Assembly (NCBI RefSeq): GCF_000284375.1
Contig: NC_017249.1
Coordinates: 5,620,001 to 5,684,000, forward strand
DNA: 64,000 bases
Source of the DNA: Bradyrhizobium japonicum USDA 6
Lineage (GTDB): Bacteria; Pseudomonadota; Alphaproteobacteria; Rhizobiales; Xanthobacteraceae
Reading direction: 5' to 3'
This document shows, in pieces, positions 33,051 to 42,700 of this stretch (positions within the stretch are counted from its first letter, which is position 1; every line of letters starts with the position of its first letter). The translations under genes and the position numbers were made by a program. Below the pieces are notes generated by a model. That model did not search any database and was not told where the DNA came from. It saw nothing but the letters and a program-made list of their open reading frames with translations.

Positions 33051-33829
33051 CCGTCCAGCTCCGGCGGCTCGAACCAGTTCGTCAGCGACAATCCGCCGTC
33101 GACGACGAAGGCTGCGCCGGTGACGTAACCCGAGAGCTTGTTCGACAGCACCGCCAGCGCCATCGGCGCGAGGTCCTTGGCCTCGCCGAGACGCCCGAGC
33201 GGAATGTGCTTCGCCAGCGAGGCATCGGCAACGAACCCGCCCGCCGCGATCGCGCCGGGCACCAGCGCGTTGACGCGGATGTCGTGGCGCCCGAGCGTCT
33301 TCGCGAGCTCCTTCACCAGCATCGCCATCCCCGCCTTCGCCGTCGAATAATGCGGCAGGTTGCGCGGCGTGCCCGCGTGCAGCGAGGTGAGAAACAGGAA
33401 CGAGCCGGGCCGTTTCGCCGCGATCAGCCGTTTTGCCAGCCCGCGCGCCAGATGGAATCCGGCATCGAGATTGACGGCATGCATCTCCTGCCAGGTCTTG
33501 CGATCGACCGCGAGCGCATGATCGGCCTCACGCCGCGGCGGCGATGCGCTGTGAACGAAATGCGAGACCTCGCCGAGTGCCTGTGCGGCGGCCAGCAGGG
33601 CGTCGCAAGCGTCTGACCTGGCGAGATCGCCGACCCACGGCACCGCCAGTTCGGGCCTGCCACTCGCGCTGATCGCCGCGCTCACCCGTTCCGGGCTCAC
33701 ATCGGCGAACACGGTCCGAACGCCCTCGCCGACCAGCGCCTGCGCAATTGCGCGGCCGATGCCGTTGCCTGCGCCGGTGACGAGAGCCGTGTCGCGTGCG
33801 GGGTCGAACGGCGTGCTCAACAGGCTCAT
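33047..33829 (-). CDS. Short-chain dehydrogenase/reductase (SDR)
   Basis: A 260-residue NAD(P)-dependent oxidoreductase. Cofactor motif TALVTGAGNGIGRAIAQALV (about 15-34), then the SDR active site FLFLTSLHAGTPRNLPHYST followed by AKAGMAMLVKEL (Ser, YxxxK), and VNALVPGAI. Length and motifs are those of classical SDRs. The substrate is unknown. The ATG at 33829-33827 follows GGAGAG. No partner genes suggest a pathway. Confidence 0.93.
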   Translation of the reverse strand: MSLLSTPFDPARDTALVTGAGNGIGRAIAQALVGEGVRTVFADVSPERVSAAISASGRPELAVPWVGDLARSDACDALLAAAQALGEVSHFVHSASPPRREADHALAVDRKTWQEMHAVNLDAGFHLARGLAKRLIAAKRPGSFLFLTSLHAGTPRNLPHYSTAKAGMAMLVKELAKTLGRHDIRVNALVPGAIAAGGFVADASLAKHIPLGRLGEAKDLAPMALAVLSNKLSGYVTGAAFVVDGGLSLTNWFEPPELDG

Positions 33830-33959
33830 GTCGCTCTCCGTGGCCAGGGACGGGGTTACGATAGCGCACCACACCGGGGAGCGACAAATACGTCCCGGCA
33901 CCATTGCGGAGTGGCTTGCCGGACGCTAGCCTCCCAAAAAAACGGAGGAGATACCAAGG

Positions 33960-34349
33960 ATGCGCACCGGTTTCCTGTTCGCAGGTCTGTTACTGCTCGC
34001 CGCGCCGGCCCAAGCCGCGGACCATCCGCGCTCGACCTATGTGACGATGGTCTTGCAGGCCTTCGCCGCCAGGGTCGAATGCCCGAACACCGATCTTGTC
34101 TATCAGGACCTCGTGCAGAAGGCGCAGCAGATGCAGCTGCCGGACGGCACCACCGAGAAGGTGCGCAAGGCGATCGCCTGGATGCACACCGGCGGCAAGA
34201 TGGGCGAGAAGCAGGACGACGATTTGATGGCCGAGGTCGCGGTCGCGACGCAGGCGACCGACATGGACCAGCGCCGCCTCGGCATGCCCGGCTGGTGCGA
34301 GGCCCAGAAGACCAACCTCGCCGGCCTGATCCGCAGCAAGGGCGGCTAG
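33960..34349 (+). CDS. Small secreted protein, 129 aa (hypothetical)
   Basis: A signal peptide (MRTGFLFAGLLLLAAPAQA) is followed by a helical mature part: YVTMVLQAFAARVECPNTDL, then QKAQQMQLPDGTTEKVRKAI. Two Cys (VECPN and GWCEAQ) could form one disulfide. The start has GAGGAG seven bases upstream. Probably periplasmic; I recognise no family. A GC-rich hairpin lies about 25 bases after the stop. Confidence 0.75.
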   Translation: MRTGFLFAGLLLLAAPAQAADHPRSTYVTMVLQAFAARVECPNTDLVYQDLVQKAQQMQLPDGTTEKVRKAIAWMHTGGKMGEKQDDDLMAEVAVATQATDMDQRRLGMPGWCEAQKTNLAGLIRSKGG

Positions 34350-34458
34350 GCGCTCTCTCGCGACGTTAAGCACGCCGCGGCGGAACCGTCGCGGCGGCTA
34401 ACTATCGTCATAATCCTCGACACCATGCGGCCTCTTCGAATTCGACGGGAGAGCCCAC

Positions 34459-34707
34459 ATGCGGAGTATCCATTTCGTGTTCGCTGGCGCATTTGCGGCC
34501 GCCACGGTGCTGACCGCGCCCGCCCTGGCGAAGAATTCTGATGCCCAGAAAGGCGAGGAAAAATCCACCTCGTCATCCTGCAGTGCTTACCAGCAGGCGC
34601 CCGACGGCTCGTGGGAGCCGCTGCCTTGCAAAGAGACAGGCGAGCGTCCCCAGCCGCAGACACAAAATCGCAGTGCGCAGCCGGGCGCCGACCGCGGGGA
34701 GCGCTGA
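34459..34707 (+). CDS. Small secreted protein, 82 aa (hypothetical)
   Basis: A signal peptide (MRSIHFVFAGAFAAATVLTA, cut near ALA-KNS) is followed by a short, polar, probably disordered mature chain with two Cys (SSSCSAYQQAPDGSWEPLPC). The start ATG 34459 has GGGAG upstream. Likely periplasmic. No domain recognised. Confidence 0.7.
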   Translation: MRSIHFVFAGAFAAATVLTAPALAKNSDAQKGEEKSTSSSCSAYQQAPDGSWEPLPCKETGERPQPQTQNRSAQPGADRGER

Positions 34708-34723
34708 GCGCGCTGGCCGCGGA

Positions 34724-34909
34724 TCAGCTCTGGTGCGGGCCGCGGATGATCTTCATGGCGTCCTCGATGTGACGCCACTCCTTGGCCTCATCGGCCTCGC
34801 CGCGGCCCTCACAGGCCTGGGCCTGCTCGGCGGCCTTCGCAATCGCAGCGAAACCATGTTTTTCCAGCATCTGGCGCGCGATGGTGTGGACCTGGACCTC
34901 GGATATCAT
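34724..34909 (-). CDS. Small helical protein, 61 aa (hypothetical)
   Basis: A soluble all-helical protein: MISEVQVHTIARQMLEKHGF, then AAIAKAAEQAQACEGRGEAD and WRHIEDAMKIIRG. The ATG at 34909-34907 has GGAGAG upstream. The pattern of two helices with acidic linker suits a small regulatory or binding protein; no known family. It converges with the secreted protein gene at 34459. Confidence 0.65.
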   Translation of the reverse strand: MISEVQVHTIARQMLEKHGFAAIAKAAEQAQACEGRGEADEAKEWRHIEDAMKIIRGPHQS

Positions 34910-35050
34910 GGACGCTCTCCTGTTCAGGAAACCGCAACGCCTGGCTTGACGCTCCGCGGCCCCTGACAACGATTTCGCCGCAGGTCCCGTTCCGCCCACG
35001 ACCGATCACATCGGCAGGCCTGGAATTTGACGTGACGAGCAAGCAAGACA

Positions 35051-35082
35051 AAGGCGGCCCGCTATGCCCAGCGGACCGCCTT
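35051..35082 (-). terminator. Terminator downstream of minE
   Basis: On the minus strand AAGGCGGTCCGCT pairs with AGCGGGCCGCCTT (13 bp, one G-U), followed by TTGTCTTG. It starts 40 bases after the minE stop and closes the minCDE transcript. The remaining 200-odd bases up to 34910 contain no gene. Confidence 0.8.
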
Positions 35083-35121
35083 CTCACCCACCCCAAATTT
35101 GCAGTGTACCGGCCGGATCCC

Positions 35122-35403
35122 CTACCCGACCGCCGCGCGCTTGCGCTCGATATCGTTCGGCACCTCGATATCGACCTCCAGGGTGGATACCTCGTCGCCG
35201 CGCTCGAGCCGGACGATGACCTTGGTCGGGTCCAGCGTGACGTGCCTGGACACGACAGCAAGAATTTCCTCACGCAGCACGCCGAGCAGATCGGGCTGGC
35301 CGCGCAATCCGCGTTCATGGGCAAGCAGGATCTGCAGCCGTTCGCGAGCGACCGGGGCAGTGGCCTTCTTGCCGCGGAGAAGCCGAAGCAGACCCATGCT
35401 CAT
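35122..35403 (-). CDS. minE: Cell-division topological specificity factor MinE
   Basis: A 93-residue MinE. The N-terminal helix with [20 protein letters not shown] is the MinD-binding/ATPase-stimulating part (about 18-37). The C-terminal half ([20 protein letters not shown] onward) is the dimer domain. It drives pole-to-pole oscillation of MinD and MinC so the division ring forms at mid-cell. Its ATG overlaps the minD stop by four bases (ATGA), so the two are translationally coupled. Last gene of minCDE. Confidence 0.97.
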   Translation of the reverse strand: MSMGLLRLLRGKKATAPVARERLQILLAHERGLRGQPDLLGVLREEILAVVSRHVTLDPTKVIVRLERGDEVSTLEVDIEVPNDIERKRAAVG

Positions 35404-36215
35404 GCAGCCCTCCGTCGCAGCAGACGATCCATGAAGCGCCTGCGCTCGGCCGGAACCTGCATCGGCACGGTGTCGCCGAAAAGCCGCCGCGCCGCGTCCA
35501 TATAGGCCCGCGCCGGCGCTCCATCCGCGTTCGACAGCGTCACCGGCGTGCCGACATTGGAGGCCTTCAACACGTCCTGGCTTTCGGGGATGATGCCGAG
35601 CAAGGGCGTGGCAAGGATCTCGAGGATGTCGTCGATGGTCAGCATCTCGCCGCGCGCGGCGCGCGAGGCATCGTAGCGGGTGATGAGAATGTGCTTCTGA
35701 ACGTGCTCGCCTTTCTCGGCCCGCACCGTCTTCGAATCGAGCATGCCGATGATGCGGTCGGAATCGCGCACCGAGGAGACTTCCGGATTGGTGACGATCA
35801 CGGCCTCGTCGGCAAAGCGCATCGCCATGGAGGCGCCGCGCTCGATGCCGGCCGGGCTGTCGCAGATCACCCAATCGAAGCGGTCGCGCAGATCGTCGAT
35901 GACCTTGCCGACGCCCTCTTCCGTCAGCGCGTCCTTGTCGCGGGTTTGCGAGGCCGGCAGCAGCCAGAGATTCTCCAGCCGCTTGTCGCGGATCAGCGCC
36001 TGCGGCAGCTTTGCGACGCCCTGCACCACGTTGATGAGATCGAACACCACGCGGCGTTCGGCGCCCATGACGAGGTCGAGGTTGCGCAGGCCGACGTCGA
36101 AATCGACGACGACGACCTTGTCCCCGCGCTGCGCCAGCGCAGCCCCCAGCGCAGCGGTCGTCGTGGTCTTGCCGACCCCGCCCTTGCCTGATGTCACGAC
36201 CAGTACCTTACTCAT
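35400..36215 (-). CDS. minD: Septum-site-determining ATPase MinD
   Basis: A 271-residue deviant Walker A ATPase. [20 protein letters not shown] at about 8-27 carries the signature Lys. Further motifs: [16 protein letters not shown] (switch I region), YVICDSP-like [15 protein letters not shown] near 115-130, and a C-terminal amphipathic helix ([15 protein letters not shown]) for membrane binding. It recruits MinC to the membrane and is released by MinE. It lies 21 bases after minC. Confidence 0.98.
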   Translation of the reverse strand: MSKVLVVTSGKGGVGKTTTTAALGAALAQRGDKVVVVDFDVGLRNLDLVMGAERRVVFDLINVVQGVAKLPQALIRDKRLENLWLLPASQTRDKDALTEEGVGKVIDDLRDRFDWVICDSPAGIERGASMAMRFADEAVIVTNPEVSSVRDSDRIIGMLDSKTVRAEKGEHVQKHILITRYDASRAARGEMLTIDDILEILATPLLGIIPESQDVLKASNVGTPVTLSNADGAPARAYMDAARRLFGDTVPMQVPAERRRFMDRLLRRRAA

Positions 36216-36236
36216 CTGAAATGTCTCCTTTGCTGG

Positions 36237-36935
36237 TCAGTTCAGTGCTGTAATTCGCATGGTATTCCCCTGCAGCCAGGCCTGCGCCGGCTTGCCGCGC
36301 AAGGCGGCGTCGATGTCGTCCGCAGTCTGGTAAAACCCATCAATTGCAAGCAGTTCAGCCTCGATCTTCTGACAATAGATGCGGGCGCTCGTGTACCCGT
36401 TGACCCCCGCCATGGCGCGGCCGCGGAGCGCGCCGTAGATGTGGATGGAACCGCCGGCGACGACTTCGGCGCCGGAGCCGACCGAGCCCAGAATGGTGAC
36501 GTCGCCTTCCGGGAAGATCACGGTCTGGCCCGAGCGCACCGGGCTTTCGAGCAGGAGCGAGGTCGGCTTGGTTGCGGCCTTCGCCTCGGCCTTCTTCGGC
36601 GCGCTCGGCTCGACCACGCAGCTGCGCCCGCCCGTGAGCAGCGGCGGCATGGTCGGCGTCAGCCGGCCCTCCTCCACCCCCTCGATCCCGAGCACCCGGA
36701 TGTTCCGGTCGTGAAGGTTGCTGAGCAGATGGCCGATGCCGGACTGGCTGAGATCGACCGAGGACAGATCGATCACAACGGGCCGGCCGGCGAAGAAGCC
36801 CGGCGAGCGCGCGATCGTGGCGTCGATCTCCTGCAGCCAGTCCTGGATCGGAACCGTCGGCACGAACACGAAGGCCACGTAGGAGCGCCCGCGCAGGCGA
36901 ACCATTTGGCGTTGGACTTTTGCTGCAGCCTCCAT
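36237..36935 (-). CDS. minC: Septum-site-determining protein MinC
   Basis: A 232-residue FtsZ-assembly inhibitor. The N-terminal domain (RGRSYVAFVFVPTVPIQDWL, FAGRPVVIDLSSVDLSQSGI) is the FtsZ-binding part. A Lys/Ala-rich linker lies about residues 110-130. The C-terminal right-handed beta helix (SGQTVIFPEGDVTILGSVGS, AGGSIHIYGALRGRAMAGVN) binds MinD and dimerises. First gene of minCDE. A perfect CtrA-type box lies about 55 bases before the start. Confidence 0.96.
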   Translation of the reverse strand: MEAAAKVQRQMVRLRGRSYVAFVFVPTVPIQDWLQEIDATIARSPGFFAGRPVVIDLSSVDLSQSGIGHLLSNLHDRNIRVLGIEGVEEGRLTPTMPPLLTGGRSCVVEPSAPKKAEAKAATKPTSLLLESPVRSGQTVIFPEGDVTILGSVGSGAEVVAGGSIHIYGALRGRAMAGVNGYTSARIYCQKIEAELLAIDGFYQTADDIDAALRGKPAQAWLQGNTMRITALN

Positions 36936-36987
36936 AGCGGCCGACTCGTTCCCCGTTATTGAATGGTTAACGATGCGGCGAATTTGG

Positions 36988-37002
36988 TTAACGGCCGGTT
37001 AA
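36988..37002 (-). promoter_or_regulatory. CtrA-type box upstream of minCDE
   Basis: TTAACGGCCGGTTAA matches TTAA-N7-TTAA exactly, 53 bp upstream of the minC start at 36935. A third TTAA lies at 36967-36970. CtrA is the cell-cycle response regulator of alphaproteobacteria. In Sinorhizobium meliloti it is reported to control minCDE, which supports the same here by analogy. Confidence 0.65.
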
Positions 37003-37087
37003 TTATCCGTGGGGATACGAAGGGTCGGGTTGGCCGGACTGGGCCTGCGGAAGGGCTTGGGCGAGCGCTCCCGCCCAACACACCGCT

Positions 37088-37205
37088 GTCATGCCGCGGC
37101 TTGACCGGGGGCATCCAGTACGCCGCGGCTTATCCGCATCACGGCCCGGTCCAGTCTGCCTCCACGAAAGGACTCTGGATTGCTTCGCGACGCTCGCAAT
37201 GATGC
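37088..37205. repeat. Interspersed repeat, family D, in the minC-panB gap
   Basis: Contains GTCATGCCGCGGCTTGACCG, GGGGCATCCAGTACGCCGCG and TTGCTTCGCGACGCTCGCAA, i.e. nested palindromes. A short relative lies at about 60630-60690. Apart from this and the CtrA box, the 400-base region 36936-37335 holds no gene. Confidence 0.6.
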
Positions 37206-37335
37206 CGTAGAAGCAGCGTGCGACCCACTGCCTACTCACCTCGCGCCGCCCATTTTGATCGCGGGACCGATCATCCGGATTGACACGGTGGTGACATCTG
37301 GTTTCGATCCGCTTCCCCCGTGAACGGAGCCGATC

Positions 37336-38157
37336 ATGTCAATTCAGTCTTCCATCAGGCGCAAGACCGCGCCGGACATCCGTGCACGCAAGCAGGGCGA
37401 ACCGATCGTGATGCTGACGTCCTATCACGCGCATACGGCCGCGCTGGTGGATCGGTATTGCGACGTCATCCTGGTCGGCGATTCCCTTGGCAACGTCATG
37501 CACGGCTTCGAGACGACGGTGCCGGTTACGCTCGACATGATGATCCTTCAGGGCGCCGCGGTGATGCGCGGCTCGAAGCAGGCGCTGGTCGTCGTCGATA
37601 TGCCGTTCGGCTCGTATGAAGCTTCCAGGGAGCAGGCGTTCAACTCCGCAGTGCGGATCATGAAGGAGACGCAATGCGGCGCGGTGAAGCTTGAAGGCGG
37701 CGTTCGCATGGCGGAGACGATTGCATTCCTGTCCGGGCGCGGCATCCCGGTGATGGGTCATGTCGGCCTCACGCCGCAATCCATCAACACGCTCGGTTCG
37801 TTTCGTGCCCAGGGGCGCAACGAGGTGGACTGGGGCCCGATCGAGGACGATGCGAAGGCCGTCGCCGACGCCGGTGCATTCTCGGTCGTCGTCGAAGCGG
37901 TGGCCGAACCGTTGGCGCGCAAGATTACCGAGACGATTGCGATCCCCACCATCGGCATCGGTGCGAGCGCGGCCTGCGACGGTCAGGTGCTCGTGCTCGA
38001 GGACATGCTCGGGCTGTCGCCACGAACCCCGAAATTCGTCCGGCGCTACGGCAATCTTGGTCCGGCCATCGAAGCGGCGATCGAAGGGTATGCCACCGAC
38101 GTGCGGTCACGCTCATTTCCCGGGCCCGAACACGTCTACGAGATGAAGAAGAGCTGA
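37336..38157 (+). CDS. panB: 3-methyl-2-oxobutanoate hydroxymethyltransferase
   Basis: A 273-residue enzyme that transfers a hydroxymethyl group from 5,10-methylene-THF to 2-oxoisovalerate, the first step of pantothenate (coenzyme A) synthesis. Family motifs: [20 protein letters not shown] near 25-44; [20 protein letters not shown] near 45-64, where Asp binds Mg; GAVKLEGG near 115-122; [18 protein letters not shown]; and [20 protein letters not shown] near 208-227. The length is normal. No panC or panD is adjacent, so it may be a stand-alone or second copy. GGAG precedes the start. Confidence 0.96.
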   Translation: MSIQSSIRRKTAPDIRARKQGEPIVMLTSYHAHTAALVDRYCDVILVGDSLGNVMHGFETTVPVTLDMMILQGAAVMRGSKQALVVVDMPFGSYEASREQAFNSAVRIMKETQCGAVKLEGGVRMAETIAFLSGRGIPVMGHVGLTPQSINTLGSFRAQGRNEVDWGPIEDDAKAVADAGAFSVVVEAVAEPLARKITETIAIPTIGIGASAACDGQVLVLEDMLGLSPRTPKFVRRYGNLGPAIEAAIEGYATDVRSRSFPGPEHVYEMKKS

Positions 38158-38347
38158 CGATACGCGGCAAGCGGTCGAGGGCTGCTCGCGACAAGCCGAG
38201 ATACGCTCGACTTGAAATCGCAGCGTAGTTCTGGCACAAATTACATAGCTGGCATCGCGGCACGTTCTACTCTCACTGCAAGCTCTTACCGCTGCGCGCG
38301 TGATGCCCACTTGACGCAAAACAGTCGGCTGTTGCGGAGAGAAGACG

Positions 38348-39835
38348 ATGCCGAAGATGCCCGCGACCTCCATCGTGGCCTCAACCCTCCTCACCATCAT
38401 CACATCGACAAGTCCCGGCTACGGCCAGGACTCCAAAGCGCCTCCCCTCGTCAACCAGATCAACAACGGCAACTGGCTCTCGCAAAGCGAAGCCGAGGCG
38501 ATGCGCGACGAGCTGTATTATCAGCGCGCCGTGCAGGTTTACATGAGCATGCTGCCCGCTCTCAACACGATCGGCATGCGCGATGGGTCGGAGGCGATGT
38601 TCGGCAAGGGCTATAATGTGCTCCCGATCTGGAAACAGCGGATGGATGCGCGGACCTGGGTGCCGACACCTAATGCCGACGTTATCTATTCCATGAGCTA
38701 TCTCGATCTCAAGGAGACCGGCCCGCTGGTCGTCGCCGCGCCGCCCAACGTCATCGGCATGTTCACCGATTTCTTCCAGCGCACTCTCACCGACGTCGGC
38801 GCGGTTGGCCCCGATCGTGCGCGGGGCGGCCTCTATCTCTTGCTGCCACCGGATTATGAGGGCGAAATTCCGCAGGGCTACTTCGCGTTCAAGTCGAAGA
38901 CCAACAACGTGTTCCTGTTCTTCCGCACCCTTATGGCGAAGGGTGACAACGGGCCGGATCCGAAACCCGCAGTAGCGCTTGCCGAACAGACGCGCGTCTA
39001 CCCGCTGTGGTCCCCGGAAAAGAACGTCAAGCCGATGCAATTTCCCGACGCCAGCGGCAAGCGCATCAACATGATGTATCCGGTCGACAATACGTACTGG
39101 ACCAAGCTCAAGGCGTTCGTGGATTATGAGCCGGTCTCGGCGATCGATCCGGAGTCGCGCGGCACGCTGGCCGCGATCGGCATCATCAAGGGGCAGCCGT
39201 TCAACCCGACCGCGAAGGAGCAGGAGCTGCTGCAAAGGGCCGTCACGACGGCGCCGAAGATGATCATGGCGCAGCGCCAGCTTGGCCGGCCGGACAAACG
39301 CGATCTCTACTACAACGACCGGCAATATCTGAACACCTGGGCAGCCGGCACCGCCGAATGGCTCCAGGACGGCTATCTCGATGTGGCGCAGCGAGCGAGC
39401 TACTTCCAGATCGCCTATTCGACGGCCTCGGCGATGGTGATGCGGACGATCAACAGCGGCTCCAAATATCCGTTCGCGGTCAGGGACGCGAATGGCGAAT
39501 TCCTGAACGGGTCGAACACCTATAAACTCCATCTGCCGCCGAACCCGCCGGCCGCATTGTTCTGGGCCGTGACCGCCTACAACATCACCGACGGCACCAT
39601 GGTCGAGGCACCACAGCTGATGCCGTCGATCAACGGCTACAACAAGGTGGCAACCAACAGCGATGGCTCGATCGACCTGTGGTTCGCGACGGAAAAGCCC
39701 GCTGACGCGCCGGCGTCGAACTTCATCCAGACCGTCAGCGCTCGAAATTTCCTCGTCGCGTTACGCCTCTATGGCACGGGCGTCGAGTTCTACGACCAGA
39801 CCTGGAAACCGGACGACGTCGTCAAAGTGAAATGA
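38348..39835 (+). CDS. Exported DUF1254/DUF1214 protein (first of a tandem pair)
   Basis: A 495-residue protein with a signal peptide (MPATSIVASTLLTIITSTSP, cut near GYG-QDS). The N-terminal DUF1254 part contains QVYMSMLPALNTIGMRDG and TPNADVIYSMSYLDLKETGP. The C-terminal DUF1214 part contains PPNPPAALFWAVTAYNITDG. Homologues are periplasmic or outer-membrane-associated proteins of unknown function. It is followed after 84 bases by a similarly organised gene, likely co-transcribed. Confidence 0.9.
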   Translation: MPKMPATSIVASTLLTIITSTSPGYGQDSKAPPLVNQINNGNWLSQSEAEAMRDELYYQRAVQVYMSMLPALNTIGMRDGSEAMFGKGYNVLPIWKQRMDARTWVPTPNADVIYSMSYLDLKETGPLVVAAPPNVIGMFTDFFQRTLTDVGAVGPDRARGGLYLLLPPDYEGEIPQGYFAFKSKTNNVFLFFRTLMAKGDNGPDPKPAVALAEQTRVYPLWSPEKNVKPMQFPDASGKRINMMYPVDNTYWTKLKAFVDYEPVSAIDPESRGTLAAIGIIKGQPFNPTAKEQELLQRAVTTAPKMIMAQRQLGRPDKRDLYYNDRQYLNTWAAGTAEWLQDGYLDVAQRASYFQIAYSTASAMVMRTINSGSKYPFAVRDANGEFLNGSNTYKLHLPPNPPAALFWAVTAYNITDGTMVEAPQLMPSINGYNKVATNSDGSIDLWFATEKPADAPASNFIQTVSARNFLVALRLYGTGVEFYDQTWKPDDVVKVK

Positions 39836-39919
39836 GACCGCGCGAGGTCACGGCGCGCCCTCGGCCGCGACCTCGGCCACCGAGGTTTTCGCAACAACGT
39901 TAAAAAATGGGAGTGCGCT

Positions 39920-41455
39920 ATGACGACGTCGAGCAACGATCTTGCCGCCACCCGTCGCGATGCGCTGAAGAGCGGCATCGGTGCCGCATCGCTTGCCGCG
40001 CTGGCCACCAGGGCGGCTGCCCCGGTCGCGATCTCGACCACGACGGTTGCTGTCTCGACGACGGCCCAAGCTCAGCGGGCTCCGGCCCCAACCAACGCCG
40101 TGACGGAGCCCGCAACTGGAATCGTGATGTTTCCGGACTATGCGAAGGCGATCGCGCAGATGGCCTACATCTGGGGCTGGCCGATGATCAACATGATCAA
40201 CCGCAGGGCCGCGATTACGCAGGCCCCGCAGCCCGGCCATCTCAACGGCGTGTTGCCGGCTGCGCCGCGGGGCCAGATCGCCATGCTAGACGACTACATC
40301 GAGCCGTCGGAGACCTTCGTCACCTGTCCCAACCAGGACGTGGTCTACGGGCTCGGCTTCTTCTCGCTCGACGAAGAACCGGTGGTTATCCAGGTTCCGG
40401 ATTTCGGCGACCGCTTCTGGATCTACGCCCTGTACGATGCACGCACGGATCAGTTCGGCGAACTCGGCAAGCCCTACGGGTCGAGGCCGGGATTTTATCT
40501 ACTCGCCGGTCCGAACTGGAAAGGGCTCAAGCCGTCAGGCATCACGGAAATCGTCCGTTGCTCGACGTCGCTGGCGAACGCCATTCCGCGCATTTTTCAG
40601 GACGACACGCCTGAGGACAAGAAGGCCATCCAGCAGATCATCAATCAGGTTGTCGTCTATCCGCTAAAGGACTTCACCGGCAAGATGAAGACCATCGACT
40701 GGAGCAAGGTGCCGGACATTCAGGGGCCGAAATCGGACGGTGAAGAAACGAAATGGGTGATCCCCGAGAAGTTCTTCGACCAGTTCGGAGAGGCGATCGA
40801 TATCGTCGATCCATTGCCGGGCGAGGAGGCCCTGTACGGGCAGTTTCGCTTGTTGCTCGATGCCGCCGCCAGGGACCCCGAGCTGAAGAAGGTGCTGGTC
40901 GCGACGGCCGTCGACACCGAAGAGAAGGTCATCGAGCAATTCTTCCAGTGGAAGCACAATGGCCGTCCGGCCGGCAATGGCTGGAATCGCTCGACCAACA
41001 ACGCGCAGTTCGGTCTCGACTATTTCAACCGGACCGGCACGGCGAAGTCGAACATGTTCGACAACAGGCCGACCGAGACGCAGTACTTCTACACCGACAA
41101 CGACGGCGCGGGCGTGGAGCTCAACGGCGGCAAGAGTTATGAGATCACGTTTGCCAAGGGCGAGGAGCCGCCGGTCAACGGCTTCTGGTCGCTGACCCTC
41201 TACAACGACAAGCATCTGTTCCACGCCAATGATCTCAGGCGCTACTCGCTCGGCACCAAGAACAAAAACCTGAAGCGCAACGCCGACGGTTCGCTCACGC
41301 TGTACGCGGGCGCGAAGTCCCCCGGAGGCGACAAGCAGACGAACTGGCTGCCGGCGCCGGATGGGCATTTCTCGCTCTACATTCGCGCCTATTGGGGCAA
41401 GGATGGCATTCTCAATGGTTCGTGGACGCCGCCGGCCATCAAGAAGGTAGCGTGA
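39920..41455 (+). CDS. Exported DUF1254/DUF1214 protein (second of the pair), Tat-type signal
   Basis: A 511-residue protein. The N-terminus [20 protein letters not shown] resembles a twin-arginine signal, unlike its neighbour, so it may fold before export or carry a cofactor. DUF1254: [20 protein letters not shown] and [23 protein letters not shown]1214: [20 protein letters not shown] and [20 protein letters not shown]. It is clearly related in plan to the gene at 38348-39835 but only modestly similar in sequence. Function unknown. Confidence 0.9.
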   Translation: MTTSSNDLAATRRDALKSGIGAASLAALATRAAAPVAISTTTVAVSTTAQAQRAPAPTNAVTEPATGIVMFPDYAKAIAQMAYIWGWPMINMINRRAAITQAPQPGHLNGVLPAAPRGQIAMLDDYIEPSETFVTCPNQDVVYGLGFFSLDEEPVVIQVPDFGDRFWIYALYDARTDQFGELGKPYGSRPGFYLLAGPNWKGLKPSGITEIVRCSTSLANAIPRIFQDDTPEDKKAIQQIINQVVVYPLKDFTGKMKTIDWSKVPDIQGPKSDGEETKWVIPEKFFDQFGEAIDIVDPLPGEEALYGQFRLLLDAAARDPELKKVLVATAVDTEEKVIEQFFQWKHNGRPAGNGWNRSTNNAQFGLDYFNRTGTAKSNMFDNRPTETQYFYTDNDGAGVELNGGKSYEITFAKGEEPPVNGFWSLTLYNDKHLFHANDLRRYSLGTKNKNLKRNADGSLTLYAGAKSPGGDKQTNWLPAPDGHFSLYIRAYWGKDGILNGSWTPPAIKKVA

Positions 41456-41460
41456 AACCT

Positions 41461-41576
41461 CAGCCCGGATGGAGCGAAGCGCAATCCGGGAGCCCTGCCA
41501 AATTCACCGTCCCGGATTTCGCGGCGCCTGTCACCGGGCGGCGCCTCGCGCCGACCCGTTGGCTCCATCCGGGCCA
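41461..41576. repeat. Interspersed palindromic repeat, family A (long form)
   Basis: CAGCCCGGATGGAGCGAAGC at one end and GGCTCCATCCGGGCCACGGG at the other, with GCCTGTCACCGGGCGGCGCC between. Third long copy of the family. It fills the gap between the DUF1254 gene and the convergent binding-protein gene. Confidence 0.85.
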
Positions 41577-41584
41577 CGGGTGCC

Positions 41585-42601
41585 CTACTTCTTCACCTTG
41601 CTCGCATCCATCTTGACGGCGGGATCGAGCATCTTGGTCGTGAACGCCGTGGTCACGTCGAACGGCTTCTCCATGCCGAGATAGGTCTGGACCAGCTCAT
41701 AGTCCTTCTTCATCCGCTCGCCGTCGATCCAGCCGAGCCCCTTGGTGGTCGTGAACTCGTCGGTCATCAGATACTTGATGCGCTCCCACTGGCGTTCCTG
41801 GTTCTCCTTGTCGAGACCGGAGACCTGGTCGAGCAGCGCCTTCAGGCACGGCGTGACGTCGGCGACGCAGGCCGCAAAAGCCTTTTGCGAGATGCGCACG
41901 AACTCCTCGACGAGCTTGGGATTCTTCTGGAGATAGGCGCCGTTGACGATCAGCGAATTGCCGTAGGGGTTGAGCCCGATGTCCTTCCAGTTGACGAAGC
42001 CGAGATCGGGCCCGAACTCGATCACCTTGAGATCGTGCTCGTTGTAGAAGTCGCTGATGATATCGACGGTATGGCTCTTCAGCGCGGCGATCTTCGCGGT
42101 CGGGCCGATATTGACGAAGCTGACGGCATCAGGCGCGATGCCGGCGGCCTTGGCAAAGGCCGGCCACATCACGCGCGAGGCGTCGCCGGGCGGGTTGCCG
42201 ATCTTGTGGCTCGGAAAATCCTTCACGCCATTCACGCCGTAGCTCTTCAGCCAATAGAACGTCTGGCCGGTGTTGGCGTAGATGCTCATCAGCGCGATGT
42301 CGTCAGCGCCCTTGCTCTTGGCGACCAGCATGGTGGCGAGATCGGCGATGCCGAACGGCGAGCCGCCGGAGCCGACCTTGGCGGCGGAGACGCCGGAGCC
42401 CTTGCCGACCTCGATGGTCAGGTCGATGCCGGCCTTCTCGAACCAGCCCTGCGCCTTGGCGTAATAGAACGGCGAATGGTCGGCCGTCGGTGTCCAGTTC
42501 AGGATCAGGTTGACCGCCTCTCCCGCGCTCGCCGGCACCGCCGGCACACCGAGCGCCAGGGCCAAAACCAAAGCCGAGCCCGCAGCCTGCAAACGCTTCA
42601 T
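41585..42601 (-). CDS. NMT1/THI5-like ABC transporter substrate-binding protein
   Basis: A 338-residue periplasmic binding protein with a signal peptide (MKRLQAAGSALVLALALGVP, cut near ASA-GEA). Family start NLILNWTPTADHSPFYYAKA, then QGWFEKAGIDLTIEVGKGSG and FGIADLATMLVAKSKGADDI. This group binds HMP-type pyrimidines, sulfonates or similar small molecules. Start ATG 42601 after AGGAGG. It is divergent from the TetR gene and the operon encoding the matching permease and ATPase, with which it forms one transport system. Confidence 0.95.
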   Translation of the reverse strand: MKRLQAAGSALVLALALGVPAVPASAGEAVNLILNWTPTADHSPFYYAKAQGWFEKAGIDLTIEVGKGSGVSAAKVGSGGSPFGIADLATMLVAKSKGADDIALMSIYANTGQTFYWLKSYGVNGVKDFPSHKIGNPPGDASRVMWPAFAKAAGIAPDAVSFVNIGPTAKIAALKSHTVDIISDFYNEHDLKVIEFGPDLGFVNWKDIGLNPYGNSLIVNGAYLQKNPKLVEEFVRISQKAFAACVADVTPCLKALLDQVSGLDKENQERQWERIKYLMTDEFTTTKGLGWIDGERMKKDYELVQTYLGMEKPFDVTTAFTTKMLDPAVKMDASKVKK

Positions 42602-42682
42602 CGCATCCCTCCTCATTGCCGCGACCCGGCTTGTCGCTCTCCCCGTGTGAGGATACCAATGCAACAAGCCGCCCTCGACTTG

Positions 42683-42698
42683 TCAACTGTCTGGTTGG
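42683..42698. promoter_or_regulatory. RutR-like palindrome in the divergent promoter (site 1)
   Basis: TCAACTGTCTGGTTGG matches the perfect palindrome at 43349-43364 at 12 of 16 positions. It overlaps a possible minus-strand -35 (TTGACA read on the minus strand, 42686-42681) for the binding-protein gene, and lies just before the preferred TetR start. Confidence 0.5.
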
Positions 42699-42700
42699 AA

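Noticed and set aside
41885..42658. Extension of the TetR gene upstream over the binding-protein gene
   Set aside because: The open frame there is antisense to the binding protein; the HTH begins about 15 residues after 42701.
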